Shown here: positions 8,550 to 16,551 of the stretch, in pieces
Layout: the number at the start of each line of letters is the position of its first letter
How positions within the stretch are numbered: the first letter of the stretch is position 1
Assembly: GCA_036263455.1 (NCBI GenBank)
Contig: DATAGZ010000017.1
Span: 62,001 to 126,000, forward strand
Source: DATAGZ01 sp036263455
GTDB lineage: Bacteria; Pseudomonadota; Alphaproteobacteria; Dongiales; Dongiaceae
DNA length: 64,000 bases
Direction: 5' to 3'
Position numbers and translations under genes: made by a program
Notes under the pieces: model-generated
Databases searched by the model: none
Seen by the model: only the letters and a program-made list of their open reading frames with translations
Told to the model about the DNA's origin: nothing

Positions 8550-9880
8550 AAAGCGGCCTGTTCGGTCCGGCGCATGCGCCCCTTGGCCGGTACGCGTGCC
8601 TTGGCATCCTCACCAGGCGCACCCAGCGGCATCCAGGCTTCCCCGTCAATTGAAAATGGTGCGGTGATAAATTCATCGCGCCGTGCATTATGGAGACACA
8701 TCGAGAGCGGTCCATCGGCGGTGGCGGCCATGAACACGCAGCTTTCGATCCGGTCGCGCTCGAGCCGGCAGGCATCCATGAAATTATGGATGAAAAAGGA
8801 CAGCTTATGGATCCGCCCGCGCCCGCGCCAGAGATCCCGCTTCATGCGCCAGGCCTTGCGGGCAAGCCAGGAGAGACCGCCTGGCCAGATCCAGGGATTG
8901 CGCACGGCCCAGCCCGCCAGGGTCGCGCAGGCGCGCCACGGGCGGGTCCGGTCGAAATTCAGGCCAGCCGAGCGGTCGAGATATCGGCGCACGAAGTCGG
9001 GCCGGTCGAAGAGGTCATGGACGCGTCCGCCGGTCACCAGCGCCATCGCATAACGGTTGCACTTTTTATGTCCGATGAGCGGCACGTCGAAATTGAGCAT
9101 TGCACCCGTTCCCTGCTCGATTTGCGCCGCCATGGTCTCTGCGGTAATCAGCGCCGGGCGGTGTCGCTCGATGCCGCGCCCCGTATCCGCCGCCAGCTGG
9201 AAGGAAGCCAGGCGGACATCTGCGGCCTGGGTGACGAAAAAGCGCACCAATTCTGGCATCTCATGAAAATTGCCGGCATGGACGGTGGTATTGAAGAGGA
9301 TCGAGAGGTGCAGGCCGCGCGCCCGGCGAATATATTCCTCGCGCAGCGCATTGAGGTCCCTCTCGCTGGCATAGCCTTTGCGCTTCTGGGTCGTATCCAC
9401 GTGAAAGGCCACGTCGACTAGCCCTGCATCCCGCAGCTTCGTGAGCAAGGCGCGGCTCGCCCGGATGCCGTTCGTGAAGAGGGAGGGGCGCATACCCAAC
9501 GCACGGACCCGCGCCACGATGGCGATCAATTCTTCTTCCTTGCGCAGGGTCGGGTCGCCGCCGGTGATCTGGATCTCGGTCATGGGCCCATACATGCGGT
9601 GGATGGTCTCGATGCGCCGGAAGATTTCGGCGAGGGGGAGGTCGCGTACCGCCTCGGACAGTTCCGACAGATAGCAGAGCGTGCAGTCGAGGTTACACCG
9701 CTGCGTGATTTCGAGCGCCACGCAGCCCACCGGAAAGCGCCGCCCCATCGCCTGCCCGGGAAGCCATTGACCAGCGCGTTCGACACGCTCCCTAGCCCGC
9801 TGCAGGCTTTCGGCGGGGTTGGCAAGAATTTCCGGCTTGATCGCGGCAAGTTCGGCTTTGGTCATATAGGGGCTGGTCAT
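8546..9880 (-). CDS. Radical SAM protein of unknown specificity
   Basis: Radical S-adenosylmethionine enzyme of 444 residues. The [4Fe-4S]-SAM motif is CNLDCTLC (Cys62, Cys66, Cys69). It is followed by TEIQITGGDPTLRKEE (the GGE-like SAM-binding strand) and SLFTNGIR. The C-terminal part adds further cysteines (MDACRLERDRIESCVF, then LSMCLHN) that could hold a second cluster. No substrate can be assigned. ATG at 9880 (MTSPYMTKAEL) is 7 nt after the methyltransferase stop; MTKAEL at 9865 is the alternative. Its operon neighbours are a SAM methyltransferase and a DUF547 lipoprotein. Confidence 0.88.
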   Translation of the reverse strand: MTSPYMTKAELAAIKPEILANPAESLQRARERVERAGQWLPGQAMGRRFPVGCVALEITQRCNLDCTLCYLSELSEAVRDLPLAEIFRRIETIHRMYGPMTEIQITGGDPTLRKEEELIAIVARVRALGMRPSLFTNGIRASRALLTKLRDAGLVDVAFHVDTTQKRKGYASERDLNALREEYIRRARGLHLSILFNTTVHAGNFHEMPELVRFFVTQAADVRLASFQLAADTGRGIERHRPALITAETMAAQIEQGTGAMLNFDVPLIGHKKCNRYAMALVTGGRVHDLFDRPDFVRRYLDRSAGLNFDRTRPWRACATLAGWAVRNPWIWPGGLSWLARKAWRMKRDLWRGRGRIHKLSFFIHNFMDACRLERDRIESCVFMAATADGPLSMCLHNARRDEFITAPFSIDGEAWMPLGAPGEDAKARVPAKGRMRRTEQAAL

Positions 9881-9887
9881 GAGTCTT

Positions 9888-10613
9888 CTATGCCGGGCGA
9901 AGGGGGAGCGAGGGAAGGGCAAAATGCAACCGCCGTGACGACGCGCGCACCGGGATGGCCCCATACAACTCCTTCTCGGCCTCGATAATCAGCACGCCGC
10001 CCACCCCGAATCCTGTATTCGCACCCCATTTCTCCCATTGGGTGGCGGTGCGCATGGTCGGATGGGGCCACCAGGCCGGCAGGAACAGGCCGCGCGCGAT
10101 AAGGCGCGGCCGCAGGAGCTGACGGGTAAATAGCGCATGAAGCTGGCGCGAAGAAAAGGGCCGGCCCCATCCGAAAGGCGTTGCCTCGCTCTGCGACCAG
10201 AGGGAGCGGCGGTGGGGGACGATCGCGACCAACCGTCCGCCGGGAACCAGCACGCGCCAGGCCTCGCGCAGGAAATTTTCGGGCTCTCCGCAATTTTCCA
10301 GCGCATGGACGAGTAAGATGCGGTCCATGCAGCAATCGGGCAGAGGCCAGTCTTCTGGTTCGAAAATCGCTACTCTTCTCAAGTCGTCAACAGGCCAGAT
10401 CGTCGTCCCCATACCGCCCGGAATGCCGGCGGCGAGCAGAGTGGCCTCGCCCAGAAATTGGCGCAGGAAGGGTGGGCTATAGCCCACGCCAAGCACACGC
10501 TGGCCCGCCGTCATAGGCCAGAGCTGACGTAAGCGTCGGCGCAGCACGTACCGAACTGCTTCGCCCTTGGCGTCGCGGTAGAATTGCTTGAACTCGCCTA
10601 TATCGGGCCACAT
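9888..10613 (-). CDS. Class I SAM-dependent methyltransferase
   Basis: A 241-residue methyltransferase of the type 11 class. Motif I is VLGVGYSPPFLRQFL, the acidic loop is FEPEDWPLPDCCMDRILLVHALEN, and the post-motif LREAWRVLVPGGRLVAIVPHR is typical. The frame stays open upstream through the Fur box, but MWPDIGEFKQFY at 10613 is the sensible start. It is the first gene of an operon with the radical SAM and DUF547 genes. It starts 76 nt from the Fur box shared with ftrA, so iron control is possible. Substrate unknown. Confidence 0.87.
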   Translation of the reverse strand: MWPDIGEFKQFYRDAKGEAVRYVLRRRLRQLWPMTAGQRVLGVGYSPPFLRQFLGEATLLAAGIPGGMGTTIWPVDDLRRVAIFEPEDWPLPDCCMDRILLVHALENCGEPENFLREAWRVLVPGGRLVAIVPHRRSLWSQSEATPFGWGRPFSSRQLHALFTRQLLRPRLIARGLFLPAWWPHPTMRTATQWEKWGANTGFGVGGVLIIEAEKELYGAIPVRASSRRLHFALPSLPLRPA

Positions 10614-10688
10614 CGACCGTTCCGCCTCGCTAAATGAGAGCGATATCACACTCGCCGGCATCCTCACAAAGTACTTGCCAGCATTTTT

Positions 10689-10707
10689 GAGAATGATTAT
10701 CATTATC
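10689..10707. promoter_or_regulatory. Fur box
   Basis: GAGAATGATTATCATTATC matches the classical 19-bp Fur consensus (GATAATGATAATCATTATC) at 17 of 19 positions and is a clear dyad. It lies 18 nt before the ftrA start codon, and 75 nt from the divergent methyltransferase start. Repression by Fur with ferrous iron is expected for ftrABCD; control of the divergent operon is possible. Confidence 0.9.
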
Positions 10708-10725
10708 ATCTTAGCGGAGAATGGT

Positions 10726-11274
10726 ATGAAAAAAATAAAAAAGGTGAGGACCTTACTTATAGGACTGGCTTTGGCTATCAGCGTGCAGGCGGCGGCCAAG
10801 GAATATCCGATTGGTAAGGCGCAATTTGCGAACGGCATGGAAATAGGGGCGGTCTATCTTCAGCCGATAGAAATGGACCCGCCCGGGATGATGCGGGACG
10901 TGGCGATTTCGGACATCCATCTCGAGGCAGATATCCACGCGACGAAAGATAACAACAATGGTTTTGCCGAGGGCGACTGGATCCCCTACCTTGTGGTCCG
11001 TTATGAATTGAAAAAGGATGGCGAGACGGCCGGGCAAAGCGGTGATCTGATGGCAATGGTGGCGAGCGATGGCCCGCATTATGGGGACAACCTCAAGCTT
11101 TCCGGTCCAGGTAAATATTCCCTGACCCTGACGATCATGCCGCCGAGCAGCAATCCGGCCCTTCATTTCGGTCGCCACGTGGACAAGGAAACGGGCGTCG
11201 GACCCTGGTTCGCCCCGGCGGTCCTAAAATATGATTTTGTCTTTGCCGGAATCGGTAAAAAGGGCGGGTACTAA
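10726..11274 (+). CDS. ftrA: Periplasmic iron-transport protein FtrA (P19/FetP/Tp34 type)
   Basis: Periplasmic, copper- and iron-binding protein that feeds an Ftr1-type permease. It has a signal peptide (MKKIKKVRTLLIGLALAISVQAAA, cleavage near AAAKE). Then come the P19-family segments KEYPIGKAQFANGMEIGAVYLQPI, DIHLEADIHA and a DGPHYGDNLKL loop with a candidate metal-binding Met/His set. ATG at 10726 is preceded by GGAGA. The frame extends further upstream but would run across the Fur box. First gene of the ftrABCD operon; its stop overlaps the ftrB start by 1 nt. Confidence 0.92.
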   Translation: MKKIKKVRTLLIGLALAISVQAAAKEYPIGKAQFANGMEIGAVYLQPIEMDPPGMMRDVAISDIHLEADIHATKDNNNGFAEGDWIPYLVVRYELKKDGETAGQSGDLMAMVASDGPHYGDNLKLSGPGKYSLTLTIMPPSSNPALHFGRHVDKETGVGPWFAPAVLKYDFVFAGIGKKGGY

Positions 11275-11615
11275 TGCGCAAATCTATATGCTCTCTATGC
11301 TCCGTCGCGATGATTTGGATTCTCGCCTGTGCCGCGGCAATGGCCGAGGACATCCCGGCCTTTGTCATTGAAATGCGGGATGGAGTCGCGACACCGCAAC
11401 AATTGGATGTGCCCGCACGAAAAACCATCAAGATCATTATTCGCAATACGGGAACGACACCGGTGGAGTTTGAAAGCCATGAATTGCGCAAGGAGAAGGT
11501 CGTGCCGCCCCAGAGCGAGGGGTCACTGATTATCCGCAGCCTGGCGCCGGGCACGTACCCATTCTTCGACGATTTCCATCCCAAGGGCACCAGAGCATTT
11601 CTGGTGGCGAAATGA
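11274..11615 (+). CDS. ftrB: Cupredoxin-like periplasmic protein FtrB
   Basis: Secreted 113-residue protein with an N-terminal signal peptide (to about AAAMAED) and a cupredoxin-like beta domain (VPARKTIKIIIRNTGTTPVEFESHEL, then GTYPFFDDFHP). In Bordetella and Brucella FtrABCD systems FtrB is the second periplasmic component and is thought to bind or oxidise iron on its way to FtrC. Its position between ftrA and ftrC and its size agree. A complete blue-copper ligand set is not obvious, since no C-terminal Cys-His-Met cluster is seen. Confidence 0.85.
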   Translation: MRKSICSLCSVAMIWILACAAAMAEDIPAFVIEMRDGVATPQQLDVPARKTIKIIIRNTGTTPVEFESHELRKEKVVPPQSEGSLIIRSLAPGTYPFFDDFHPKGTRAFLVAK

Positions 11616-11616
11616 C

Positions 11617-12453
11617 ATGAGCGGTGAGGCGGGCCAGGTCATCTTTGTCATCTGGCGCGAAAGCGTCGAGGCGCTGCTGGTCATTGGTATTCTCCAGGCC
11701 TGGCTTTCGAGCCAAGGCGAACGGACGCGCCGTGGCCGATGGTTCCTCTGGATGGGCACGGGGGCCGGGCTGGGGCTTGCGCTGTTGCTCGGGGGCGGGC
11801 TCCTCTGGTTCCGCGAGCGTCTGTCTGACGATGCACAGGAATATTTTCAGACTGGCATGGTTTTTGCCGCCGCCGTGCTGATTATCCAGATGGTATTCTG
11901 GATGCGGCGGCGCGGTCGTACGCTGCGGCGGGATCTGGAGGCGGGGGCGGAGCGGTCTCTGCAAGAAAATCGATGGTGGAGTTTGGCGATACTTGCCGCG
12001 CTCGCCGTCGCGCGGGAAGGCAGCGAGACCGTGATATTCCTCTATGGCATCATCGCCGGCGGCGCGCAGGCTTCCTGGCTGGAAACAAGCGTGACCATTG
12101 CCGCAGGGCTACTGCTTGCCTTTTTTACCTACTGGCTGCTGCAAATCGGCAGTCGCGTTCTTTCCTGGCGGCTCTTCTTCCGTGCGAGCGAGATCATGCT
12201 GCTATTTCTGGCGCTGGCCTTGATCATGAACGGGGTCGATCATCTGGTCTCGGCAGGGGTACTGCCCTCGCCGGGCACGCCGCTCTGGAACAGCTCGGAT
12301 TTGCTTGATGACAGCGACAGTCTCGGTTCGCTGATAGCGGCACTTAGTGGATATCGGGCGCGCCCCGATCTCCTCAATATCGGAGTGTTCGTCTTCTATT
12401 GGCTGACCATCTGGCTCGCGATGCAGAAAATGCGGCCAGCCGCGCAGCAATGA
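11617..12453 (+). CDS. ftrC: FTR1-family iron permease FtrC
   Basis: Inner-membrane iron permease of 278 residues. The two REXXE iron-binding motifs of the Ftr1 family are both present: RESVE at residues 14-18 in the first helix and REGSE in the helix following LAALAVA. About seven hydrophobic helices are visible. It starts one base after the ftrB stop. Its TGA overlaps the ATG of ftrD, which ties the permease to the iron-sulfur protein that follows. Confidence 0.94.
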   Translation: MSGEAGQVIFVIWRESVEALLVIGILQAWLSSQGERTRRGRWFLWMGTGAGLGLALLLGGGLLWFRERLSDDAQEYFQTGMVFAAAVLIIQMVFWMRRRGRTLRRDLEAGAERSLQENRWWSLAILAALAVAREGSETVIFLYGIIAGGAQASWLETSVTIAAGLLLAFFTYWLLQIGSRVLSWRLFFRASEIMLLFLALALIMNGVDHLVSAGVLPSPGTPLWNSSDLLDDSDSLGSLIAALSGYRARPDLLNIGVFVFYWLTIWLAMQKMRPAAQQ

Positions 12454-13814
12454 TCGAAGGTCTCCTTGGCAGGGGTCTGGCGCGGGTTGGCCGTTCCCTG
12501 CTTCATCACCAAAAGGAGATCCGCCGGCTGCAATGGGCCGTCGTGGCCTTTTATCTGCTGCTGATCATCGGGCCGGTCCTGCTCCCGCTGCCGTCGCGCA
12601 CCGCGCATCTCTGGTCCAATCTCACGCTTTTTGCCCAGTTCGTCTTCTGGGGGATCTGGTGGCCGTTCGTCCTTCTCAGCATGGCGGTGGTGGGACGCGC
12701 CTGGTGCGGCATCTTCTGTCCGGAAGGAACACTGAGCGAATGGGCGAGCGCCCATGGCCGGGCCCGGGCCTTGCCGCGCTGGCTCGTCTGGCGGGGCTGG
12801 CCGTTCGCCGCTTTTGTCTTGACTACTCTCTATGGCCAGTTGGTCAGCGTGTATCAATATCCAGGACCGACCCTTCTCATTCTCGGCGGATCGAGCGCCG
12901 CCGCGATGGCGGTCGGGTATCTTTACGGCCGCAACAAGCGCGTATGGTGCCGCTACCTCTGTCCGGTCAATGGCGTATTCGCCTTACTCGCCAAGCTCGC
13001 CCCTCTCTCCTTTGCCGTCGATGAGATAAAGTGGCGTGATACTCCGCCGCGCGCGGCGCCAAACTGCGCCCCGCTGGTGCCGATCCGCACCATGACCGGC
13101 TCGGGCGGTTGCCACATGTGCGGGCGCTGTGCAGATTTTCGCGAGGCGGTCGCGCTCAGCCCACGCTCGCCTAACCAGGAGGTCGTTCATCCTTCTTCGA
13201 CACCCGCTTGGCCGGAAACGGCCCTGATCCTTTATGGCTTATTCGGCGTCGCGATGGGTGCTTTTCACTGGTCGAGCAGCCCTTATTTCATTTTCGCGAA
13301 GAACGCTCTCGCCGAATGGCTCCTCGCCCACAATATCGTCTGGCCGCTTGGTGCGACGCTGCCCTGGAGCCTTCTCACCAATTATCCCGCCAATCAGGAT
13401 GTCTTGACGGTTCTGGATGGCGCGCTACTGGTTTTCTATATTGCCGCCATGACATTGATCATGGGAAGCCTGCTCCTCGGCTTCATCGTGCTTGCGGTCA
13501 GGGTGAGCGGCGTCTTTTCCTGGGAACGCGTCCATCATGCGGCGCACAGTCTGATCCCGCTGGCGGGCGCGGGCGTGTTCCTCGGTCTCTCCGCCATCGG
13601 CGTTTCCCTGCTGCGCGGGGAAGGCTTCGTTCTCGCCTGGCTGCCGGCCTTCCGTGTCCTGTTTCTTCTGGGCGCCAGCCTGTGGTCGGGATGGTTGGCC
13701 TTTCGGATCATATGCTTGTGGACCACGGGCTGGTGCAATGTCTTGGCGAGCTTCTGCCTGTTCGCCGCGATCGGACTTGGGCTGGCCGGCTGGATGCTGC
13801 CCCTCTGGTGGTAG
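12450..13814 (+). CDS. ftrD: Membrane polyferredoxin FtrD (4Fe-4S, NapH-like)
   Basis: Integral membrane iron-sulfur protein of 454 residues related to NapH/CcoG. Cysteine motifs are WCGIFCPEG, WCRYLCPVNG and GGCHMCGRC, with several transmembrane helices before and after. In FtrABCD systems it is proposed to move electrons to keep the iron relay turning. The start overlaps ftrC (ATGA). The 3' half is covered on the opposite strand by the long tail of the acetyltransferase frame that ends at 13425. Confidence 0.9.
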   Translation: MIEGLLGRGLARVGRSLLHHQKEIRRLQWAVVAFYLLLIIGPVLLPLPSRTAHLWSNLTLFAQFVFWGIWWPFVLLSMAVVGRAWCGIFCPEGTLSEWASAHGRARALPRWLVWRGWPFAAFVLTTLYGQLVSVYQYPGPTLLILGGSSAAAMAVGYLYGRNKRVWCRYLCPVNGVFALLAKLAPLSFAVDEIKWRDTPPRAAPNCAPLVPIRTMTGSGGCHMCGRCADFREAVALSPRSPNQEVVHPSSTPAWPETALILYGLFGVAMGAFHWSSSPYFIFAKNALAEWLLAHNIVWPLGATLPWSLLTNYPANQDVLTVLDGALLVFYIAAMTLIMGSLLLGFIVLAVRVSGVFSWERVHHAAHSLIPLAGAGVFLGLSAIGVSLLRGEGFVLAWLPAFRVLFLLGASLWSGWLAFRIICLWTTGWCNVLASFCLFAAIGLGLAGWMLPLWW

Positions 13815-14303
13815 GAACCGCGCAATCGTCCCGCCGCGATTTATCACGCCGGGCCGTAATGCGAGCACCTGAAAACGCTCGGGTCGCGTTTCGCCAGGCA
13901 AGCTGAAGCCGAGGGGCAACGCCTGGCGAAAGCCGAACTGGGCGTAATAAGCCGGATCGCCAACCAGGAAGACGAGATCCCAGCCCCGATCGCGCGCGAG
14001 ATCCAGCGTGTGGATCACGAGCGCTCGCCCGAACCCGCGCCCCGCAAAGGCATGGGCAACGCCGAGCGGCCCGAGCAGCAGGGCGCGCCGCCTGTCGAGC
14101 CGCACTGGCCAATAGCGGATCGTGCCGATTACCGATCCGTCACGGAGTGCCACCCAGGAAAGGCCTTCGGCAGGGGCAATACTCTTGCGGTAGAAATAGG
14201 AGGCGCGGCCGGTCCGATCGGCCCCGATCCGTTCATCGAGCAGGCGTTCAATGAACGACCGATGGCTCGGTTGCTCCGGAACGATATCTATGATCGTGCT
14301 CAT
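13425..14303 (-). CDS. GNAT N-acetyltransferase with antisense C-terminal extension
   Basis: The first ~165 residues are a normal YhbS-like GNAT domain: acetyl-CoA loop GVAHAFAGRGFGRALV, then LVFLVGDPAYYAQFGF. Family members end near the ARFLPP point. Here the frame continues for ~125 more residues, all antisense to the end of ftrD, and that tail (rich in Gln, Arg, Pro and Gly) looks non-native. Either the stop has been lost or the true end is near 13800. The start overlaps the stop of the histidine kinase (ATGA), so it is the last gene of that operon. Acceptor substrate unknown. Confidence 0.75.
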   Translation of the reverse strand: MSTIIDIVPEQPSHRSFIERLLDERIGADRTGRASYFYRKSIAPAEGLSWVALRDGSVIGTIRYWPVRLDRRRALLLGPLGVAHAFAGRGFGRALVIHTLDLARDRGWDLVFLVGDPAYYAQFGFRQALPLGFSLPGETRPERFQVLALRPGVINRGGTIARFLPPEGQHPAGQPKSDRGEQAEARQDIAPARGPQAYDPKGQPSRPQAGAQKKQDTEGRQPGENEAFPAQQGNADGGETEEHARARQRDQTVRRMMDAFPGKDAAHPDRKHDEAEEQASHDQCHGGNIENQ

Positions 14304-15277
14304 GCCGGAACGGGGAGCGTGGGCAGCTCCAGGGTGAAAATGCTGCCCCGGCCGAGCTGGCTTTCGATGAGAAGGCGGCCACGATGGCGGGTGGCGCTAT
14401 GCTTGACGATTGCGAGGCCGAGACCGGTGCCGCCTTGGCGGCGCGCCGGATCCAGCCGATAAAAACGTTCGGTCAAGCGGGGGAGATGCTGGGAAGCGAT
14501 GCCGGGTCCGCTATCGCTCACCGCAATAGCGACGAACGTGCTTCGCGCTGTCGCTTCGAGCCGGAAAGGCGGCTGGGCATGCATCACGGCATTATGCATG
14601 AGATTCTCGAGCGCGCACCGCAATTCTTCTTCATCCCCGACAATCTTGGGGGGGAAATCGGGGGCGATCGCAACATTCCAGTCCGCTTTGTCCACGCTTT
14701 CCAAAGCGGTGGACAGCAGGCGGCGGGAATCAAAGGTCCCCGTGGGCGTCCGGCGCTCGCTATGTTCGATGCGGCTCAGGGTCAGAAGGTCCTGAATGAG
14801 TTTCTCCATGCGCCGGCCCTGTTCGCGCAGCAGTGGCAGAAATGTTTCCCGCGCGGCGATGTCGGGCGTCTGGGCCAGCGTCTCCAATCCCGCGAGAAGG
14901 GAGGTCAGCGGAGTCCTGAGCTCGTGGCTCACATCCGCGACGAAATCCCGCCGGAGGGCACGTGTCTTTTCCCGTTCGCCGACATCCTGCGCCTGCATGA
15001 GGATATGCTCGCCAAGCCGGCGGAAGCAGACTTCGACAAAACGCGACCGCCCCAGTTGGGGGGGAGAAATCCAGCTTCCATCGGCCCGTTCGCAGGCGGC
15101 GAGCAGATCGGGATCACGGGCGAAGGCAAGCAGGTTGGATGCCGTGATGTCATCCTTGCCGATCAGCATCCGCGCGGCGCCGTTGGCCCATAGGATGTCC
15201 AGCCGCCCGTCTAGAAGCAGAAGGGGATGAGGGAGGAGGTCGAGAATGCCCCAGGCAGGAGATTCCTCCCCGTTCAT
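14300..15277 (-). CDS. PhoR-like sensor histidine kinase without membrane segments
   Basis: A 325-residue histidine kinase. An N-terminal PAS-like segment (ILDLLPHPLLLLDGRLDILWANGAA) leads to the HisKA box FVADVSHELRTPLTSLL (His118) and an HATPase domain with N box LENLMHNAVMHA, G1 DSGPGIA and G2 GGTGLGLAIVKH. It resembles the cytosolic half of PhoR; the usual transmembrane helices are missing and no response regulator is adjacent. The start (MNGEESPAWG) overlaps the TGA of the upstream oxidase gene. Expected to sense an internal cue and signal to an unlinked regulator. Confidence 0.88.
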   Translation of the reverse strand: MNGEESPAWGILDLLPHPLLLLDGRLDILWANGAARMLIGKDDITASNLLAFARDPDLLAACERADGSWISPPQLGRSRFVEVCFRRLGEHILMQAQDVGEREKTRALRRDFVADVSHELRTPLTSLLAGLETLAQTPDIAARETFLPLLREQGRRMEKLIQDLLTLSRIEHSERRTPTGTFDSRRLLSTALESVDKADWNVAIAPDFPPKIVGDEEELRCALENLMHNAVMHAQPPFRLEATARSTFVAIAVSDSGPGIASQHLPRLTERFYRLDPARRQGGTGLGLAIVKHSATRHRGRLLIESQLGRGSIFTLELPTLPVPA

Positions 15278-16551
15278 GGAAAGCGATCCCGCAGCGCGTA
15301 CCACATCATGCCGGCGACCTGGAGGGGTTGGCGTAGCACCGTCCCGCCGGGAAATGGCGGCGTGGGCAGCGCGCTGATTCGGTCGAAACGCCGGGCGTCG
15401 CCAATTACCGCCTCGCCGATGACCGTGGCGGCCAGGGCAGCCATGGCGATTCCCTGTCCCGAATAGCCTTGGGCATAAAAGACGTCGCCAATCCGTCCCA
15501 GGCTGGGGAAGCGCGTCTGGGTCACCGCGAGCATGCCTCCCCAGGCGAAATCGATCCGCCTAGCAGCGAGCTGGGGAAATACCCGCAGCAGGTAGGGCCG
15601 CACGAAAGCCGCGATGTCGGCGGGTTCCTGGGCGGTATATTTTTCCCCGCCGCCGAAGAGCAGGCGGCGATCCGCGGAGAGACGATAATAATCGACAACG
15701 AATTTGGTATCGCATACCGCCACATCCCGGGGAATGAGCGCGTGCGCTTCCTCCTCACCGAGCGGTTCGGTGGCGAGAATGTAATTGGCTAACGGCATGA
15801 TTTTCGGCGCGATCTCCGGGACGAGCCGGCCGAGATAGCCGTTGCAGCCGACCACGACGTGGCGCGCGCGCACCGATCCCTCATGCGTGCGCACCTGCGG
15901 CCGGGCTCGGCCCTCTATGACAGTGACCGGACTGTTTTCATATAACCGCACCCCCGCTGCCTGTGCCGCCCGCGCGAGGCCAAGGCAATATTTCAGGGGA
16001 TCGAGATGCAGGCCGCCTTCGTCGAGAATCCCGCCGTGGTAGCAGGAGGATGCCACCTCCTGGGCCACCTCCGCCTTGCCGAGCAGGGTGGCATGGTTAT
16101 AGCCCATGTCGCGCTTGAGGCTCGCGACTTCTTCGGCCATCCAACCCATATCGCTGGCCTTGTGCGCGGCCACCAGCGTGCCGGGCTTTAGATCGCAGGC
16201 GATATCGTGACGGAGAATTCGCTCCATGACGATATTCTTGGCTTCGAGGCCGAGCGCGAACAGCCGTCGCGCCTCCTCCTGCCCGAAGCGGGCGATGAGC
16301 TCGACGGGTCCCTTGCGCAGCCCGGTATGGATCTGCCCGCCGTTGCGCCCCGAAGCGCCCCAGCCAATGCGCTTGGCCTCAAGCAGCACGACTTTAAGGC
16401 CCCGTTCGGCCATCGCGAGGGCTGCGGTCAGGCCAGTAAAACCGCCGCCGATGATGCAGAGGTCGGCTTCGTCCTCGCCTTCGAAGATTGGATGGGTAGG
16501 TGGCGCGCCAATTCCCGCGGCGTAGGAGGAGGGCGGATAGGCAGTCATCAC
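15274..16551 (-). CDS. FAD-dependent amine oxidoreductase (PuuB-like)
   Basis: Flavoprotein of the DAO superfamily, 425 residues. It has the FAD fold DLCIIGGGFTGLTAALAMAERG, then VVLLEAKRIGWGASGRNGGQIHTGLRKG, typical of gamma-glutamylputrescine oxidase (PuuB) and relatives, and a C-terminal FAD contact FYAQGYSGQGIAMAALAA. It probably oxidises a secondary amine or amino-acid derivative. A polyamine substrate is attractive because the organism makes homospermidine, but this is inference. Its ATG overlaps the FMN reductase stop and its stop overlaps the kinase start, so all are coupled. Confidence 0.88.
   Translation of the reverse strand: MMTAYPPSSYAAGIGAPPTHPIFEGEDEADLCIIGGGFTGLTAALAMAERGLKVVLLEAKRIGWGASGRNGGQIHTGLRKGPVELIARFGQEEARRLFALGLEAKNIVMERILRHDIACDLKPGTLVAAHKASDMGWMAEEVASLKRDMGYNHATLLGKAEVAQEVASSCYHGGILDEGGLHLDPLKYCLGLARAAQAAGVRLYENSPVTVIEGRARPQVRTHEGSVRARHVVVGCNGYLGRLVPEIAPKIMPLANYILATEPLGEEEAHALIPRDVAVCDTKFVVDYYRLSADRRLLFGGGEKYTAQEPADIAAFVRPYLLRVFPQLAARRIDFAWGGMLAVTQTRFPSLGRIGDVFYAQGYSGQGIAMAALAATVIGEAVIGDARRFDRISALPTPPFPGGTVLRQPLQVAGMMWYALRDRFP

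Noticed and set aside
12399..12449. Upstream extension of ftrD inside ftrC
   Set aside because: ATG at 12450 overlaps the ftrC stop in the usual ATGA way; the extension is out-of-frame ftrC sequence.
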